A model generated the notes under the pieces. That model was not told the DNA's origin and searched no databases. It saw nothing but the letters and a program-made list of their open reading frames with translations. From Rhizopus arrhizus (lineage: Eukaryota > Mucoromycota > Mucoromycetes > Mucorales > Rhizopodaceae), in the NCBI GenBank assembly GCA_024220505.1, contig JAKZZE010000012.1, positions 1 to 64,000 on the forward strand: a DNA stretch of 64,000 bases. The letters run 5' to 3'. Position numbers and translations under genes: made by a program. Below, piece after piece: positions 1 to 9,518 of this stretch; position 1 is the stretch's first letter, and the number at the start of each line of letters is the position of its first letter.

Positions 1-179
1 GTGTGGCCACAAATCTTGTACCATCACATAACCAAGGGCGAACAATAACTTACACGATTTGTTGGCAGAGACAGGAGGCTGTGCGTGGATAAATCTCTTA
101 CCTGATTGTACACGAATGTAAATTATTTCGCAAGATTGCTAGTCAATCAGGTAACGAATTTGCACTATTATTTGCAGTG
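1..179. mobile_element. right-end fragment of a second CACTA-type element
   Basis: The stretch ends at 167-179 with ATTATTTGCAGTG, the same 13 terminal bases as the right end of the complete CACTA element at 183-7511. It is separated from that element only by the trinucleotide ATC (180-182), which is also that element's target duplication. An internal inverted repeat (TTACCTGATTG near 98-108, CAATCAGGTAA near 144-154) resembles subterminal repeats of the superfamily. No coding sequence is seen. That this is the end of another element is inferred; its left part lies outside the window. Confidence 0.55.
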
Positions 180-182
180 ATC

Positions 183-198
183 CACTGCAAATAATTGG
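183..198 (+). repeat. left TIR of the CACTA element
   Basis: Sixteen bases, CACTGCAAATAATTGG, are perfectly inverted at 7496-7511. The preceding bases ATC (180-182) are the target duplication. Confidence 0.9.
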
Positions 199-459
199 AG
201 ATATTAAACGTAGTTTTTTAGCATAAATGAGCGCAACAACGCGAAGTTTAATGCAACTCCACGGAATTTTATTGTTGTTTTAAACGATTTCGATGCAGTT
301 CAGTAATCGTTAAATAACTTTTACGCAAGCAAGAGGATGTCATTTAGTGTTCTTTTACCAAAGCATTTTTACGTTTCAATTAATACTAGTCAACGTTTGA
401 GCAACGAATGATACGTTTTAAAACATTACTTTATATGTCTTTTTGTTCTTTTATCGACC

Positions 460-640
460 GCTCATATTGCCTTATATACTTCTTCATCGAACACTCATAT
501 TGCCTTATATACTTCTTTATTGACCACCCATATTGCCTTATATATTTCTTTATGAACCACTCATATTGCTTTATATACTTCTTTATTGACCACTTATATA
601 GCTTATATACTTCTTTATTGACCATTCATATTGCAATAAA
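460..640. repeat. 33-bp tandem repeat, about 5.5 units
   Basis: Units of about 33 bp (core CATATTGCCTTATATACTTC) follow each other with few differences. Open frames on both strands here are only a by-product of a period divisible by three. It lies inside the CACTA element, upstream of the Gln-rich gene. Confidence 0.85.
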
Positions 641-1019
641 TATTGCTTTATATATACAAAAAAATAGGGATTTTGTTTATAAAAAATAGGCTTTTTTATT
701 TGAATAAAATAATAATAACAAAATATGATATTTCTTTGCTTGTAGCGTTTTAAAAGTGTACTTGACTTACCTAATATCACCAGAATAGCAGCATCTAATC
801 TAAAAATACATCAACTAGTCTCGTGGAACTCAAAAAGTTCTCAAAAGAAAAAAAAGAAAAAAAAAAGAAAAAAAAAAAAAAAAAAAAAAGCCAAGCTCAA
901 GGATTCAGAGACACAAGGATCAAGGATTCAAGGACTTGGGCAATCAAAGCAAAAGAAAAGACATTATTACTAAGACCAAAAAAAAGACAGAAAAGAGATA
1001 GAAGAGGCCAAAGCAAAGC

Positions 1020-1400
1020 AGCATTCGTCTATAGTAATTATTAGCTATCGTGTATATGTAGTAAAAGTAATAGTACCTTTCTTTAGATAGACCATGGGAA
1101 GAAAACTAGCTAAGCGTATACAAAAGACTAAAAAGCAGCACGCATCTATAGTAATTATTAGCTATTGAGTGTATGTAGTAAAAGTAATAGTACCTTGCTT
1201 TAGATAGCCCAGAAGAAACTAGCTAAGCTTATAGCAACAAGTAAAAAAGGAAGAAGCAGCACGCATCTATAATAACTATTAGCTATCGAGTATATAATAA
1301 ACGTAATAGTACCTTGCTTTAGATGAGCCTAGAAAGAAAAATGAAAAGAAAAAAAGACACCAGCCAAGCTTATACTAACAAGTAAAAGAAGAAGCAACTA
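1020..1400. repeat. imperfect tandem repeat of about 118 bp, three units
   Basis: Three diverged units start near 1027, 1143 and 1263, with shared cores such as GTAATTATTAGCTAT and AATAGTACCTTGCTTTAGAT. They are inside the left subterminal region of the CACTA element and could be binding sites for an element-encoded protein, as in plant EnSpm; that role is speculation. From 199 to 1896 I see no other gene. Confidence 0.75.
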
Positions 1401-1896
1401 TAATCCTGGGAAAAAGACTTTATAAAGACCATTTGAAACATCAAAAAAGCAACTAATACGATTTTACTAAAGTTCAAGTACCATCAGAGCAATAATAGAG
1501 TACATATAATATTAAGAACTTACCTTTTAGAAAGAATGTTTTGTTTAAAAAAAAAAGAAAAAAAAAAAAGGAAAAAAAAAAAGTACTTTTTTTATAGCCT
1601 CATTTTACCAGTGTTACAGTTACCCACTATCGATTAAAAATAGTCTTCTTTAATACTGTTTAACTATTGAAACATTCAGAGAGGCTATTCATAAACAGTT
1701 TAAACTTTCTCTTCTTCTTCTTTTTTTTTCTTTTTTTTTATTTAAATGTAATATCTTTAACTCCAAAGGCTTTTTTTTTCTTCGCTTTTTTTGTAGAACA
1801 AACAAAATTATCATCTTGTTTTGTGTTCATCTTTAGTTTATTTTGTACTCTTGTTTTTTTTTCTTTCTTCCTTTTTATATAATTTATCTTGAAAAA

Positions 1897-3144
1897 ATGT
1901 CTCGTCGTCTCGCTACCCCCATCAATGTTCCCAGTAATGCCCCTAAAAGGGCAAGAATATCTTCAAGCATTACTGGATCATCATCCACCGTTCTCCCGTC
2001 CTCTTCTCCTGTTCCCACTGCTGTTGCGTCTTTTGACAGCTTTGAGCCTTCTCGCCTTCAAGGCCCAGTTGGCTCTTCTGCAAATGGCCCAACCCTTGAG
2101 GCCATCTTTGCTCAGATGCAGCAGCAGGAGCAGATTCAACGCCGACAGGAGGAGAATCAACGTCGGCAGGAGCTGAAGATTGAGCAGCTAACGCAATTGC
2201 TGCAACAACAGCAACAAGGGCAGCAACAGCAGCAGCAGCCTCCACAGCAGCCTCCACAGCAGCAACCTTCTGAGGTCAAAGAGAATAGGGCCTTGACCAG
2301 TGTAATTTGAATTTAAAAGCTAAATTAGCATGTGCAAAATAATAACTAAATTTTTGTTTTACCCTTTTTGAAATATAGGCTTTCATATTGAAGTACTACA
2401 GAGAGCATCTGGTCCCTCGGGGTATCACCTTTGACCTGAAGGAGGTCTTGCGCTACAAGCAAAACGCAAAGGTCAGAGATTTGCTTGTAGCAGCTGCCAA
2501 GAAGGAGCCATTTTCTGCTGGCATTACTGTTTCTGACTTGCGCAGCATGGTCAGAAACAAATTCAACTACATGGTGAGAGAAAGTAAGGGGCTGACGGCT
2601 ACGTCAGAAGAGTCAACGCGTCGTAGTCGTGTGCATGCAGTAAGTAATTAATATTGAAAAATTGAAATATATAGTGTTTCAAGTACTTACATTACTTCTT
2701 TACATTAGAAGCTCGCCATGAGGCGAAATGCTTACAATGCAGCCCCAGAGGAATTTGAAGCTCGTTTTCCTTTTGGAAAAAAGCTTCTGATAGCCGATTG
2801 GACCTCAGAGGAAGAAGATGGCCCTGAGGATGAACATGGTCCTGTGTTTGTGGTAAAAAGACCACTCTTTCGAAGTAAAGCAGTAAGTAGTATTTTTGTT
2901 ATAGTATTTATTTTCTAATATACCTTTAATTAATCTACAGGTGGACGAATTCCATGCTTCTCTTCAAAAAGCATGGAGAGACTCCTTGTCGAAAAAAGGC
3001 ACCATCAATAGAACAAGAAGGGTGGTGGACTACTTCGACAAGGAGTTCCCCACAAACCTTGACCATGAGGATTATCCCTCTTGGGCCTTTTCTTCTCCTG
3101 GCCTTGGCTTTTCCTCTTCTGCTGCTGCTAATCCTATGCAGTAA
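1897..3144 (+). CDS. Gln-rich spliced protein of the CACTA element (347 aa)
   Basis: Four exons join in frame: 1897-2301, 2379-2639, 2709-2882 and 2941-3144. Introns of 58-77 nt have GTAA-type donors and AG acceptors. The ATG at 1897 was chosen because it opens the frame just after a T-rich leader. Residues 1-80 are Ser/Pro-rich, about 85-130 form a coiled-coil-like Gln/Arg/Glu stretch (QEQIQRRQEENQRRQE) running into poly-Gln/Pro. The C-terminal 210 residues look globular and basic, followed by acidic SEEEDGPEDEHG. I do not recognise a family. It lies inside the TIRs, convergent with the Tnp2 gene, so it is probably the element's second protein, possibly analogous to the DNA-binding TnpA of plant EnSpm (inference). 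No frameshift or stop interrupts it. Confidence 0.72.
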
Positions 3145-3332
3145 GCGTTTACTTTCTCTTTTCTCTCTCTCCCTCCTTTTTTTTTTTTTTTTTTTGCTGC
3201 CTTTTTGTTGTCTCTGCAAATTGAATAAAAATTTCAAAAAAAAATAACAATAATAGTCTATTGAATGATTCTTTAGTAAAATAAATAATAATAATAATAA
3301 TAAAAGAATGTTTGAATAATTTAGCATAGTTG

Positions 3333-6169
3333 TTACATATAAATTCTTCTTGGTAGAGCGAGAGTAAGAAGGTGGTTATCAACATATGGACATATAGCAA
3401 CAGGGTTGAAAATCCTGTAAATTGGAAGTATATTGTTGCTTGTAACTGGATCAAATTGATTCTTCCACACTTGGATGCCAGTACCATCAAAGGTGGGGAA
3501 ATGTTGGGTCGCATGGCTGTACCAATTGACGAATGCAAAATAATGAGCGGTATTGTTGAAGGAATGTGAAAAAAAATATGATATTTGGCCAATTCGTAGT
3601 TGGTTATTTACAATGGCTTGAATGTATGATGATAATGAATGATTGTCTGATTGTTGGTAACGTTGTCCAAGCAAGTTAATTTTCTTAAATGATTGTATCA
3701 TTGTACTAATTGTATTCATAATAGGTGTTTCATAGGTATCCATATAATAATTTTGTAAGACTTCATAGTGTTCAGGGCATAAGATTTGTTGTTTGTTGTT
3801 GGTTTTTGAAGGAAGGGATTTTGGTGGCAGAGGCTCACTACCAGTAATTGTCAGGTTAAATAGACTTGGTCCGTCTATGAACTGAGCGTAATCAAATGGC
3901 GTTAGACCACTCTCGTCATTCGTAACTTCGCCTATTTCCCTTATAAAGTTGAGTAGTAGGAGCATGTCTTCGTTGTTGGTATTAATGAGTGTTGGTAATG
4001 AATGTATAAGGTCTTGTGTATGTATTGTTTGTGTAAGCATAGTGACATAAGTAGTTTCGAAGCCTGTCTTGTAATTGATATTTATCTTTTGACATCACCA
4101 TTCAAGCGTTCAAAACCATAGAGCCAAAAGGCATAAGAGGGACCAAAGTCCAAAAAGCATTCTTTCAAATGCATGTGCATATGCATATTTGGTGTTATAC
4201 TTGTTTTTCCATAAAGTTGAGCACAAGTCCTGCCAAAGGTCTTAAATAATGAATGTGCTGCGTGTATTTCTTCAATTGTGATCAAAGGACCAGTCACCAA
4301 TCTCACTGCTTCTACATATCGCATCCAATTGATGAAATGTTCACCGACTAGTCTTTGTTTCAACAGAAAAGGTGAAAGCACAACACACCACGTTCTCCAT
4401 TCATCGGATTTCATATTGCTAAAAGTACTTTCAATCTTGCCTTTTTTTCGTTTTTGTTTTTTTTTTTTTTTTTTTTATACAAAAAATTAGTGTTCAGACT
4501 TATCACAGAATTAATTCTTTTATATTTGTTGCATACCTTTGGAGATTCTGCAGTACTGTGATGGAATAGCAATTGAAGCTGATTCATCAGCCATGGCTTT
4601 GAAATCAGCCGTAGAAAGAAGCCCGTGATCTACCCAAACTTCAACCATTCGTTTTGGCGTACCTAGAAATAAATTGTGCATAGGATCAACTGTTGTTAAC
4701 CTTACAACATCAAAGTATTCTAGTCGGTGAAGTTCACTCCATTTACTTCCTGTGTCCGTCTGCAGGGTTCTTTGTTGTGTAATGTGAGTGGCATTCAGCC
4801 AAGCATATGCTTCTTGGCGCTGCTGGGTATTGTTTCGCAGAATCCAATGCTCATCGTCAAAGTCTGAAAAATCTGGCTTCGTTGAATTTGCACCAGTACT
4901 GATTCGCGAAAACACAGTGGAACACTTGTTGCAGGCTTTGTGCGCGGATTGACCCATGAATCCAGCTACTTTACGAGCTGCTGGTATATCACAGTTAACG
5001 GACATCAAAGCAACACGTACCATCTCACCGTTTCTGTTCTGGTACGTTGGCATCATCATACCTCCGTACAAGGTATTCAGCTCTGCAATCATTGGTCGCA
5101 AGAAATTTTGGAGCTGGTCATCCGTGGGCTCGCCAGGCCCAGGAATCATACCAACCAGGATGATGTTGGAAACCTTCATCCTGGAACCCCTTGGAAGGTT
5201 GTTGATAGTGAGATATACACCACCGCAAGAGTAATGCATACCATCACTAGGTTGAAACCAATCAACGTTCAATGACACCATTAATGATCGTCTTTTATTC
5301 ACAAATGGCTCCCCAGCTGAGTCGACCATCTCATTCCAGACTCTACCATCATAAATGTCATACAACACACCTTCCTCCACATATCGACCTCTCCACTGTT
5401 CAATTTCTGTTTCAAAGTTCGGACGGACAAAGAACTTCTTCAACGTTTCGACAATTGAGTTGTACGGGAACTCAAGGACGGGCTTCAGGCTGCTGCCAAC
5501 AAAAAGTGAATTACCACATGGGCGCTCTTGTCTGTGGGGGTTGTTTGCAAACCTGACAAAAGGGCATAGTCGGGTATGCAAACTTCCCGTGTCATAAACA
5601 CTTCTACAAAGAGAACAGACAAGGAAACGGGAGACACCACTACTGGCAGAGGAATAATTGACCATGGCACGAGCAGTGGAGATCTTTGTAGGAATCTCCA
5701 TGCCATGGCCAAGGGCACGAACAAAGAAAGAAAGAAAGGCCAACAGTTCTTCACCGGCTTCAACAGAAAGGTGCTTTGCTTGAAAAAGCACAAGGTAAAG
5801 GACCAGGAGATACTCCAGTTGTTGGTCGTTGGTCATTTCTTCTTCCATGTCGACATCCATGTCAGCATCAAGGTCGAATTCTAAATTTGTTTAATAAAAA
5901 AAAAGGGTGTGTTTATAAATATACCTTCAAACGTGCTTCTTTCGGTAGAACTGGTGGGTTGCTCGAAGATATTTTCTAATCTTCTTTGCCTCAAAACTAT
6001 TTTAATTGCACTTTAGTCTTCTGCATTTCTTTAAAAAAAATGTACCTTCTCCAACTTTGTCAATACGCTTATGAATATTAGCGGTTCTCTTGGCAATCAT
6101 TTTGAATCCTTCAGGACAGTTGCTGCATTTGGTGCATTGGCATTTAACTTTGTTGTTAGTGGCGTTCAT
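3333..6169 (-). pseudogene. Tnp2-type CACTA transposase gene, nearly intact, one frameshift
   Basis: Exons read 6046-6169, 5925-5996, 4537-5880 and 3333-4440 and join in frame, giving about 880 aa. The N-terminus has a CQCTKC cysteine cluster. The core has the family signatures DWFQPSDGMHYSCGGVYLT, ILVGMIPGPGEP and the acidic VDPMHNLFLGT (near 4670-4690), followed by ERLNGDVKR, all typical of Tnp2/EnSpm transposases of plants and fungi. These enzymes cut at the TIRs and insert with 2-3 bp duplications, which fits the ATC TSD. In the last exon a stop appears at 4082 while the clearly homologous continuation (KTGFETTYVT) follows one base out of frame, so one nucleotide is missing near 4080. The acceptor of the last intron is an A-run (AAAAAAAG|G). 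The element may therefore be non-autonomous, unless the shift is a sequence error. Confidence 0.85.
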
Positions 6170-6435
6170 TTCAAAAAAAAATAATATTCAGGATTTAGTA
6201 GAGGAATAAGATAGAAAAAAATGCGTGATCAAAAAAAACTAAAGCAAATATACTAAATTTGGATGTCGGTTCCTAAACAGTAACAGTTTTACGTGTACTA
6301 AAGAAATGTTTTTTTTTTCCCTTGTTTTGTTTCAGAGAACATATTTAACATTGAGGATACAAAAGATATAAAAGAAAACTCAACAATGGTTAAAATGTAA
6401 GTTTGTAACAACAAAATAATACCAGGTCTAACGTC

Positions 6436-6466
<31 letters not shown>

Positions 6467-7495
6467 CTTTTTATATTAGGAATTCCTAATGGGACACATT
6501 CGGATGACGAACATGAACCTCATGAGCAAAGTTATTCTTTCCAACAGATAAAACTATAAGAATATCAAACTTATATTACTGCTTGCTGCTGAAAAACTCT
6601 TTTTAGTAAAGGAAGTTGGCAATGTTAACATCTCTAATGGCTAATGGCTAATGGCAAATTACACCCATGTGCAAACATAAAGTAAGTAATGAACTAGTAT
6701 AAGCTTAAAAACATATATTCTCTTGTATTATTTGTCATAAAAAATAATAAAGCAATCTATTTACTTGAAACACAAAAACTTTTGCTTGTATTTGTTAATT
6801 ATAACTGCCTTGTAATAAAATTTGAGCAGAGCTTCTTTTTTTTTTTATTCTTTTTAGAATATACACGTATTTTTTTGTTATATTGTGAAAGCATTTGTAT
6901 TTTTATAAAACATGTTTACTGTTAGGTTATTGTTTTCATTTGAATAAGGAACCTTTTATTGCTATGCTCTTTTTTTTTTTTTTTTTTCACTAGGTCTTTT
7001 TTTTTAACTTTGTCTTTTTTTTTTACTTTTAATTTTTCAGCTTCTTTTTTTTTCCCAAACGCAACTATTTTGTTACATTCTGTTACACGTTTCTAATGAG
7101 CTAAGCTAAAAAGCACAGACTGCCTTCCTAATATGTATTCTTTTGATCAAAATAATCATAATGTGTTTTTGTTTTCCGCATTTTGCCCTCAAAAATAAAA
7201 AAAAAGAAAATATCGGTCTTTCAACGATGGAGGAGAACAGACTTTCCAAAAAGAGACTATTTGAAAAAAAAAAGACACTTTTTTAAAACATGAATAACTC
7301 TATGGATACTTACACCACAAAAAAAATAATAAAATTATTAAATTTCTTTATTTTTTTCGCACCTAAATCTTTTTTCAAAATTCAAAAAGGTGCAATACAG
7401 AGCATTTTAATTTTTTTCGTTTAATCAAAGTTATTTAAATCGTTGAAATTTTGATGTTAGAAATGACTGCAAATGACTGATAACGCTGAAAATCA
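6170..7495. other. right subterminal region of the CACTA element
   Basis: This is 1.3 kb of very AT-rich DNA between the Tnp2 start codon and the right TIR. It contains long T and A runs and no convincing gene. A possible tiny spliced ORF around 6390-6560 could not be joined without a stop. Confidence 0.6.
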
Positions 7496-7511
7496 CCAAT
7501 TATTTGCAGTG
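7496..7511 (-). repeat. right TIR of the CACTA element
   Basis: CCAATTATTTGCAGTG is the perfect inverse complement of 183-198. It is followed by the target duplication ATC at 7512-7514. Confidence 0.9.
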
Positions 7512-7593
7512 ATCCCCATTTTTAGGCATTTAGCTGTAATAACCCGTAAGATATAATTGTATTATGCATGTTATTGTCCAGATTGGTTAGGGC
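7512..7593 (+). repeat. Merlin left inverted repeat, outer part
   Basis: This is the inverse of about 25657-25737 with a handful of substitutions and one indel in a T-run. The arm resumes at 23166 after the gypsy insertion. The last 20 bases, ending GATTGGTTAGGGC, resemble a tRNA D-arm with box A. Confidence 0.8.
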
Positions 7594-8143
7594 TGTAACG
7601 AAGATTACAACATAAACACCAGCAATGGCTGCGGTTTGTGATTTTTAATTTTGAACCTTATTCTTTTTTTGAACTTTATTTCAAAATCAAACTTTATATC
7701 GAAATCAAACCTTATATTGAAATCAAACCTTATATCAAAATGAAACTTTATTTTTCTTTGTCTATAAAATAGACAAGTTTTTATTTTTATTTTACTTCAC
7801 TTCTCTTGACATATACATTTTAACTTTACTTATCTTAAATATATTTTATCCAATAAATCAAGTATCTTTATCCCTGAATCTTTTGGTATAATACTCTTAA
7901 AATACAAGCAAGACAAGTCCCTTGAAGTCAATTATCTTCATTGTAAACATTCTTAAAACTCTTATCAAGTTACCTTATTACAAGCAAGTTTGATCTACTT
8001 AACAAGATCTGGTGGTCACTTACAAACGAATTTAATACCAATACTTTACCCAACTCTTATTTTTTTTTATTCACTTTCGTCAACTTTACTCTATTTCAAA
8101 ACCGTTAACTCTTACAAGCCATTGAAGCAACAAAAAAATTACA
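7594..8143 (+). repeat. gypsy LTR 1 (5' LTR)
   Basis: 550 bp, beginning TGTAACGAAG and ending AAAAATTACA, so termini are TGTAA...TTACA. It appears identical to LTRs 2 and 3 by eye. Its first 48 bases are also the 3' end of the extra ORF when the LTR lies downstream of it. Confidence 0.92.
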
Positions 8144-8145
8144 TT

Positions 8146-8163
8146 TGGTGGTCACTACGAGGG
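8146..8163 (+). other. putative primer-binding site of gypsy copy 1
   Basis: TGGTGGTCACTACGAGGG begins two bases after the LTR. TGG is the complement of a tRNA CCA end, as expected for minus-strand priming; the tRNA is not identified. A similar TGGTGGTCACT also occurs inside each LTR (near 8010), so the assignment is tentative. Confidence 0.5.
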
Positions 8164-8282
8164 AATTAAATCAATAAATCGAATTAAATCAAGAAATTAA
8201 ATCAAATCAAGAAATCTATCAAACTAATCGAAAGAACTTACTCAAAATCGAATCAACAATATCAAAACATTTACTATCAACA

Positions 8283-9518
8283 ATGGCAACAACAGAACCT
8301 ATCGCGTTGGTGCAAAACAGCAACCAAATTCAAGGATATCGTCCTAAATTAATCGAATTCTATGGCTATGAAGGCGAAGACTTCCGTCATTTTCAAGAGC
8401 TACTGGATTCCTACCTTGTACTCAGCAACACACATAGTGACAACCGCAAACTCGCTATCCTCAAATCTCAATTACGTAGAGCTGCTAAAATCTACTTTGA
8501 AAAAACTATACTCAAGAATCATCCTCAAGTGACTTACGATGAAGCTATGGAACATTTGAAAAGTCACTATATTACTCCTGAATTAATTCAGAATTATGAA
8601 TTGGAATTCAATGATATGATCCAAGGAGATCAAGAACATCCTCAAATATTCCTTTCAAGATTACGTGAAGCCGCTGATTTGGCCAACATTACTAGTGAAG
8701 CCGTAATCGAAAGCCGCTTTCGCGCAGGTTTATTAAGGGATATCAAACAATTTTGTATACAAAGCAGTGCTAGAACATTTCAAGATTGGTTAAACCATGC
8801 AGAAGGATGGTGGAACGCAAATCGCCCTCGCAAGATCGCAATGGTCGACAACCCATTCATACCAAGAAATGTAAACAACGCTCTCATATATCATGACGAT
8901 GGTGTTTATCATCAGAGATACCCATCAAATGATCATAATATAGAGTTGATTGATACAAACGAAAGGCCTGCTCAAGCAATCCCAATCTCTAACTTACATC
9001 CTTACGGAATGGTTAACACTGTAATGCCTAACCCTCAAATTGTAACTGGTCCTAACCAACTATCAACATTGGAGATCACTCGTAATAATTATCATGCCCA
9101 AAGTTATCCTCATCAAGTTCAAAGGAACAATGGAACATGTCCTAGTCAACATAATCATCAACAGGATCTGGTCAATCTTATTCAACAAACCATCCGAAAT
9201 GAATTGGGTAATCAACAGCAGTATCAAAGCTCTGTTAGAAATTACAATCGTCGTAATCGCTACAATGATAATTATCAGAATCAACACCAAAATAACAATA
9301 ACGATTACAACAATAATGGTCACAATAATAACGACTACAATAATAATATTTATAATAACAATGATTACCAACGTAATGATAATAATTACGGAAGACAAGA
9401 CTATAGCAATCAAGGACGAAACAGAAATAACTTTAATAATCAAACTTACCGTCCGCAATATAACAGAACGCTCCCGCAACAGCCTCAAACACAACAACCT
9501 AACCAGTCAAAAAACTAG
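8283..9518 (+). CDS. gag: gypsy Gag, copy 1 (411 aa)
   Basis: Starts at the ATG after a 139-nt leader. Residues about 20-190 form an alpha-helical retrotransposon Gag core (for example FRHFQELLDSYL, IFLSRLREAADLA). Residues about 290-411 are an Asn/Tyr/Arg-rich low-complexity tail. No CCHC zinc knuckle is visible, unlike many gypsy Gags; the basic tail may take over nucleic-acid binding (inference). The frame ends with UAG immediately after a -1 slippery heptamer, so Gag is presumably the main product and Gag-Pol the minor one. Identical in sequence to copy 2. Confidence 0.88.
   Translation: MATTEPIALVQNSNQIQGYRPKLIEFYGYEGEDFRHFQELLDSYLVLSNTHSDNRKLAILKSQLRRAAKIYFEKTILKNHPQVTYDEAMEHLKSHYITPELIQNYELEFNDMIQGDQEHPQIFLSRLREAADLANITSEAVIESRFRAGLLRDIKQFCIQSSARTFQDWLNHAEGWWNANRPRKIAMVDNPFIPRNVNNALIYHDDGVYHQRYPSNDHNIELIDTNERPAQAIPISNLHPYGMVNTVMPNPQIVTGPNQLSTLEITRNNYHAQSYPHQVQRNNGTCPSQHNHQQDLVNLIQQTIRNELGNQQQYQSSVRNYNRRNRYNDNYQNQHQNNNNDYNNNGHNNNDYNNNIYNNNDYQRNDNNYGRQDYSNQGRNRNNFNNQTYRPQYNRTLPQQPQTQQPNQSKN
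9509..9515 (+). promoter_or_regulatory. -1 ribosomal frameshift site, gag/pol copy 1
   Basis: AAAAAAC reads A AAA AAC in the gag frame and is followed directly by the UAG at 9516-9518. It is a canonical X XXY YYZ heptamer. The pol frame is -1 relative to gag and is open from here to 12595. A hairpin TGCTTTC/GAAAGTA with a 6-nt loop (near 9529-9548), with GGTTCG upstream, starts at a suitable distance downstream. Confidence 0.75.

Larger units (their letters stand above)
183..7511. mobile_element. complete CACTA (EnSpm-like) DNA transposon, 7.3 kb
   Basis: The element starts CACTGCAAATAATTGG (183-198) and ends with the exact inverse complement (7496-7511). It is flanked by the 3-bp direct repeat ATC at 180-182 and 7512-7514, the TSD size expected for CACTA elements. 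It carries two convergent spliced genes: a Gln-rich protein gene (+, 1897-3144) and a Tnp2-type transposase gene (-, 3333-6169). This resembles the two-gene plan of plant EnSpm (a Tnp2-like transposase plus a second protein). The right subterminal region has short TIR-like repeats such as GACTGCAAATGACTG near 7466. It inserted into the outer end of the Merlin inverted repeat. Confidence 0.88.

Noticed and set aside
408..689. ORFs on both strands in the 33-bp repeat
   Set aside because: The period is a multiple of three, so open frames arise automatically; composition is repetitive with no protein signature.
6385..6560. Small spliced gene in the CACTA right region
   Set aside because: A donor and acceptor are present, but the protein-like second exon frame meets a stop at the junction in the phases tried.
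7566..7593. Functional tRNA gene at the Merlin arms
   Set aside because: Anticodon, T and acceptor stems pair poorly in the complete right-arm copy, and the left copy is cut by a retroelement.
9516..9518. Stop-codon read-through from gag to pol
   Set aside because: The gag frame continues to another stop and is not the pol frame; pol is in -1, matching the slippery heptamer.
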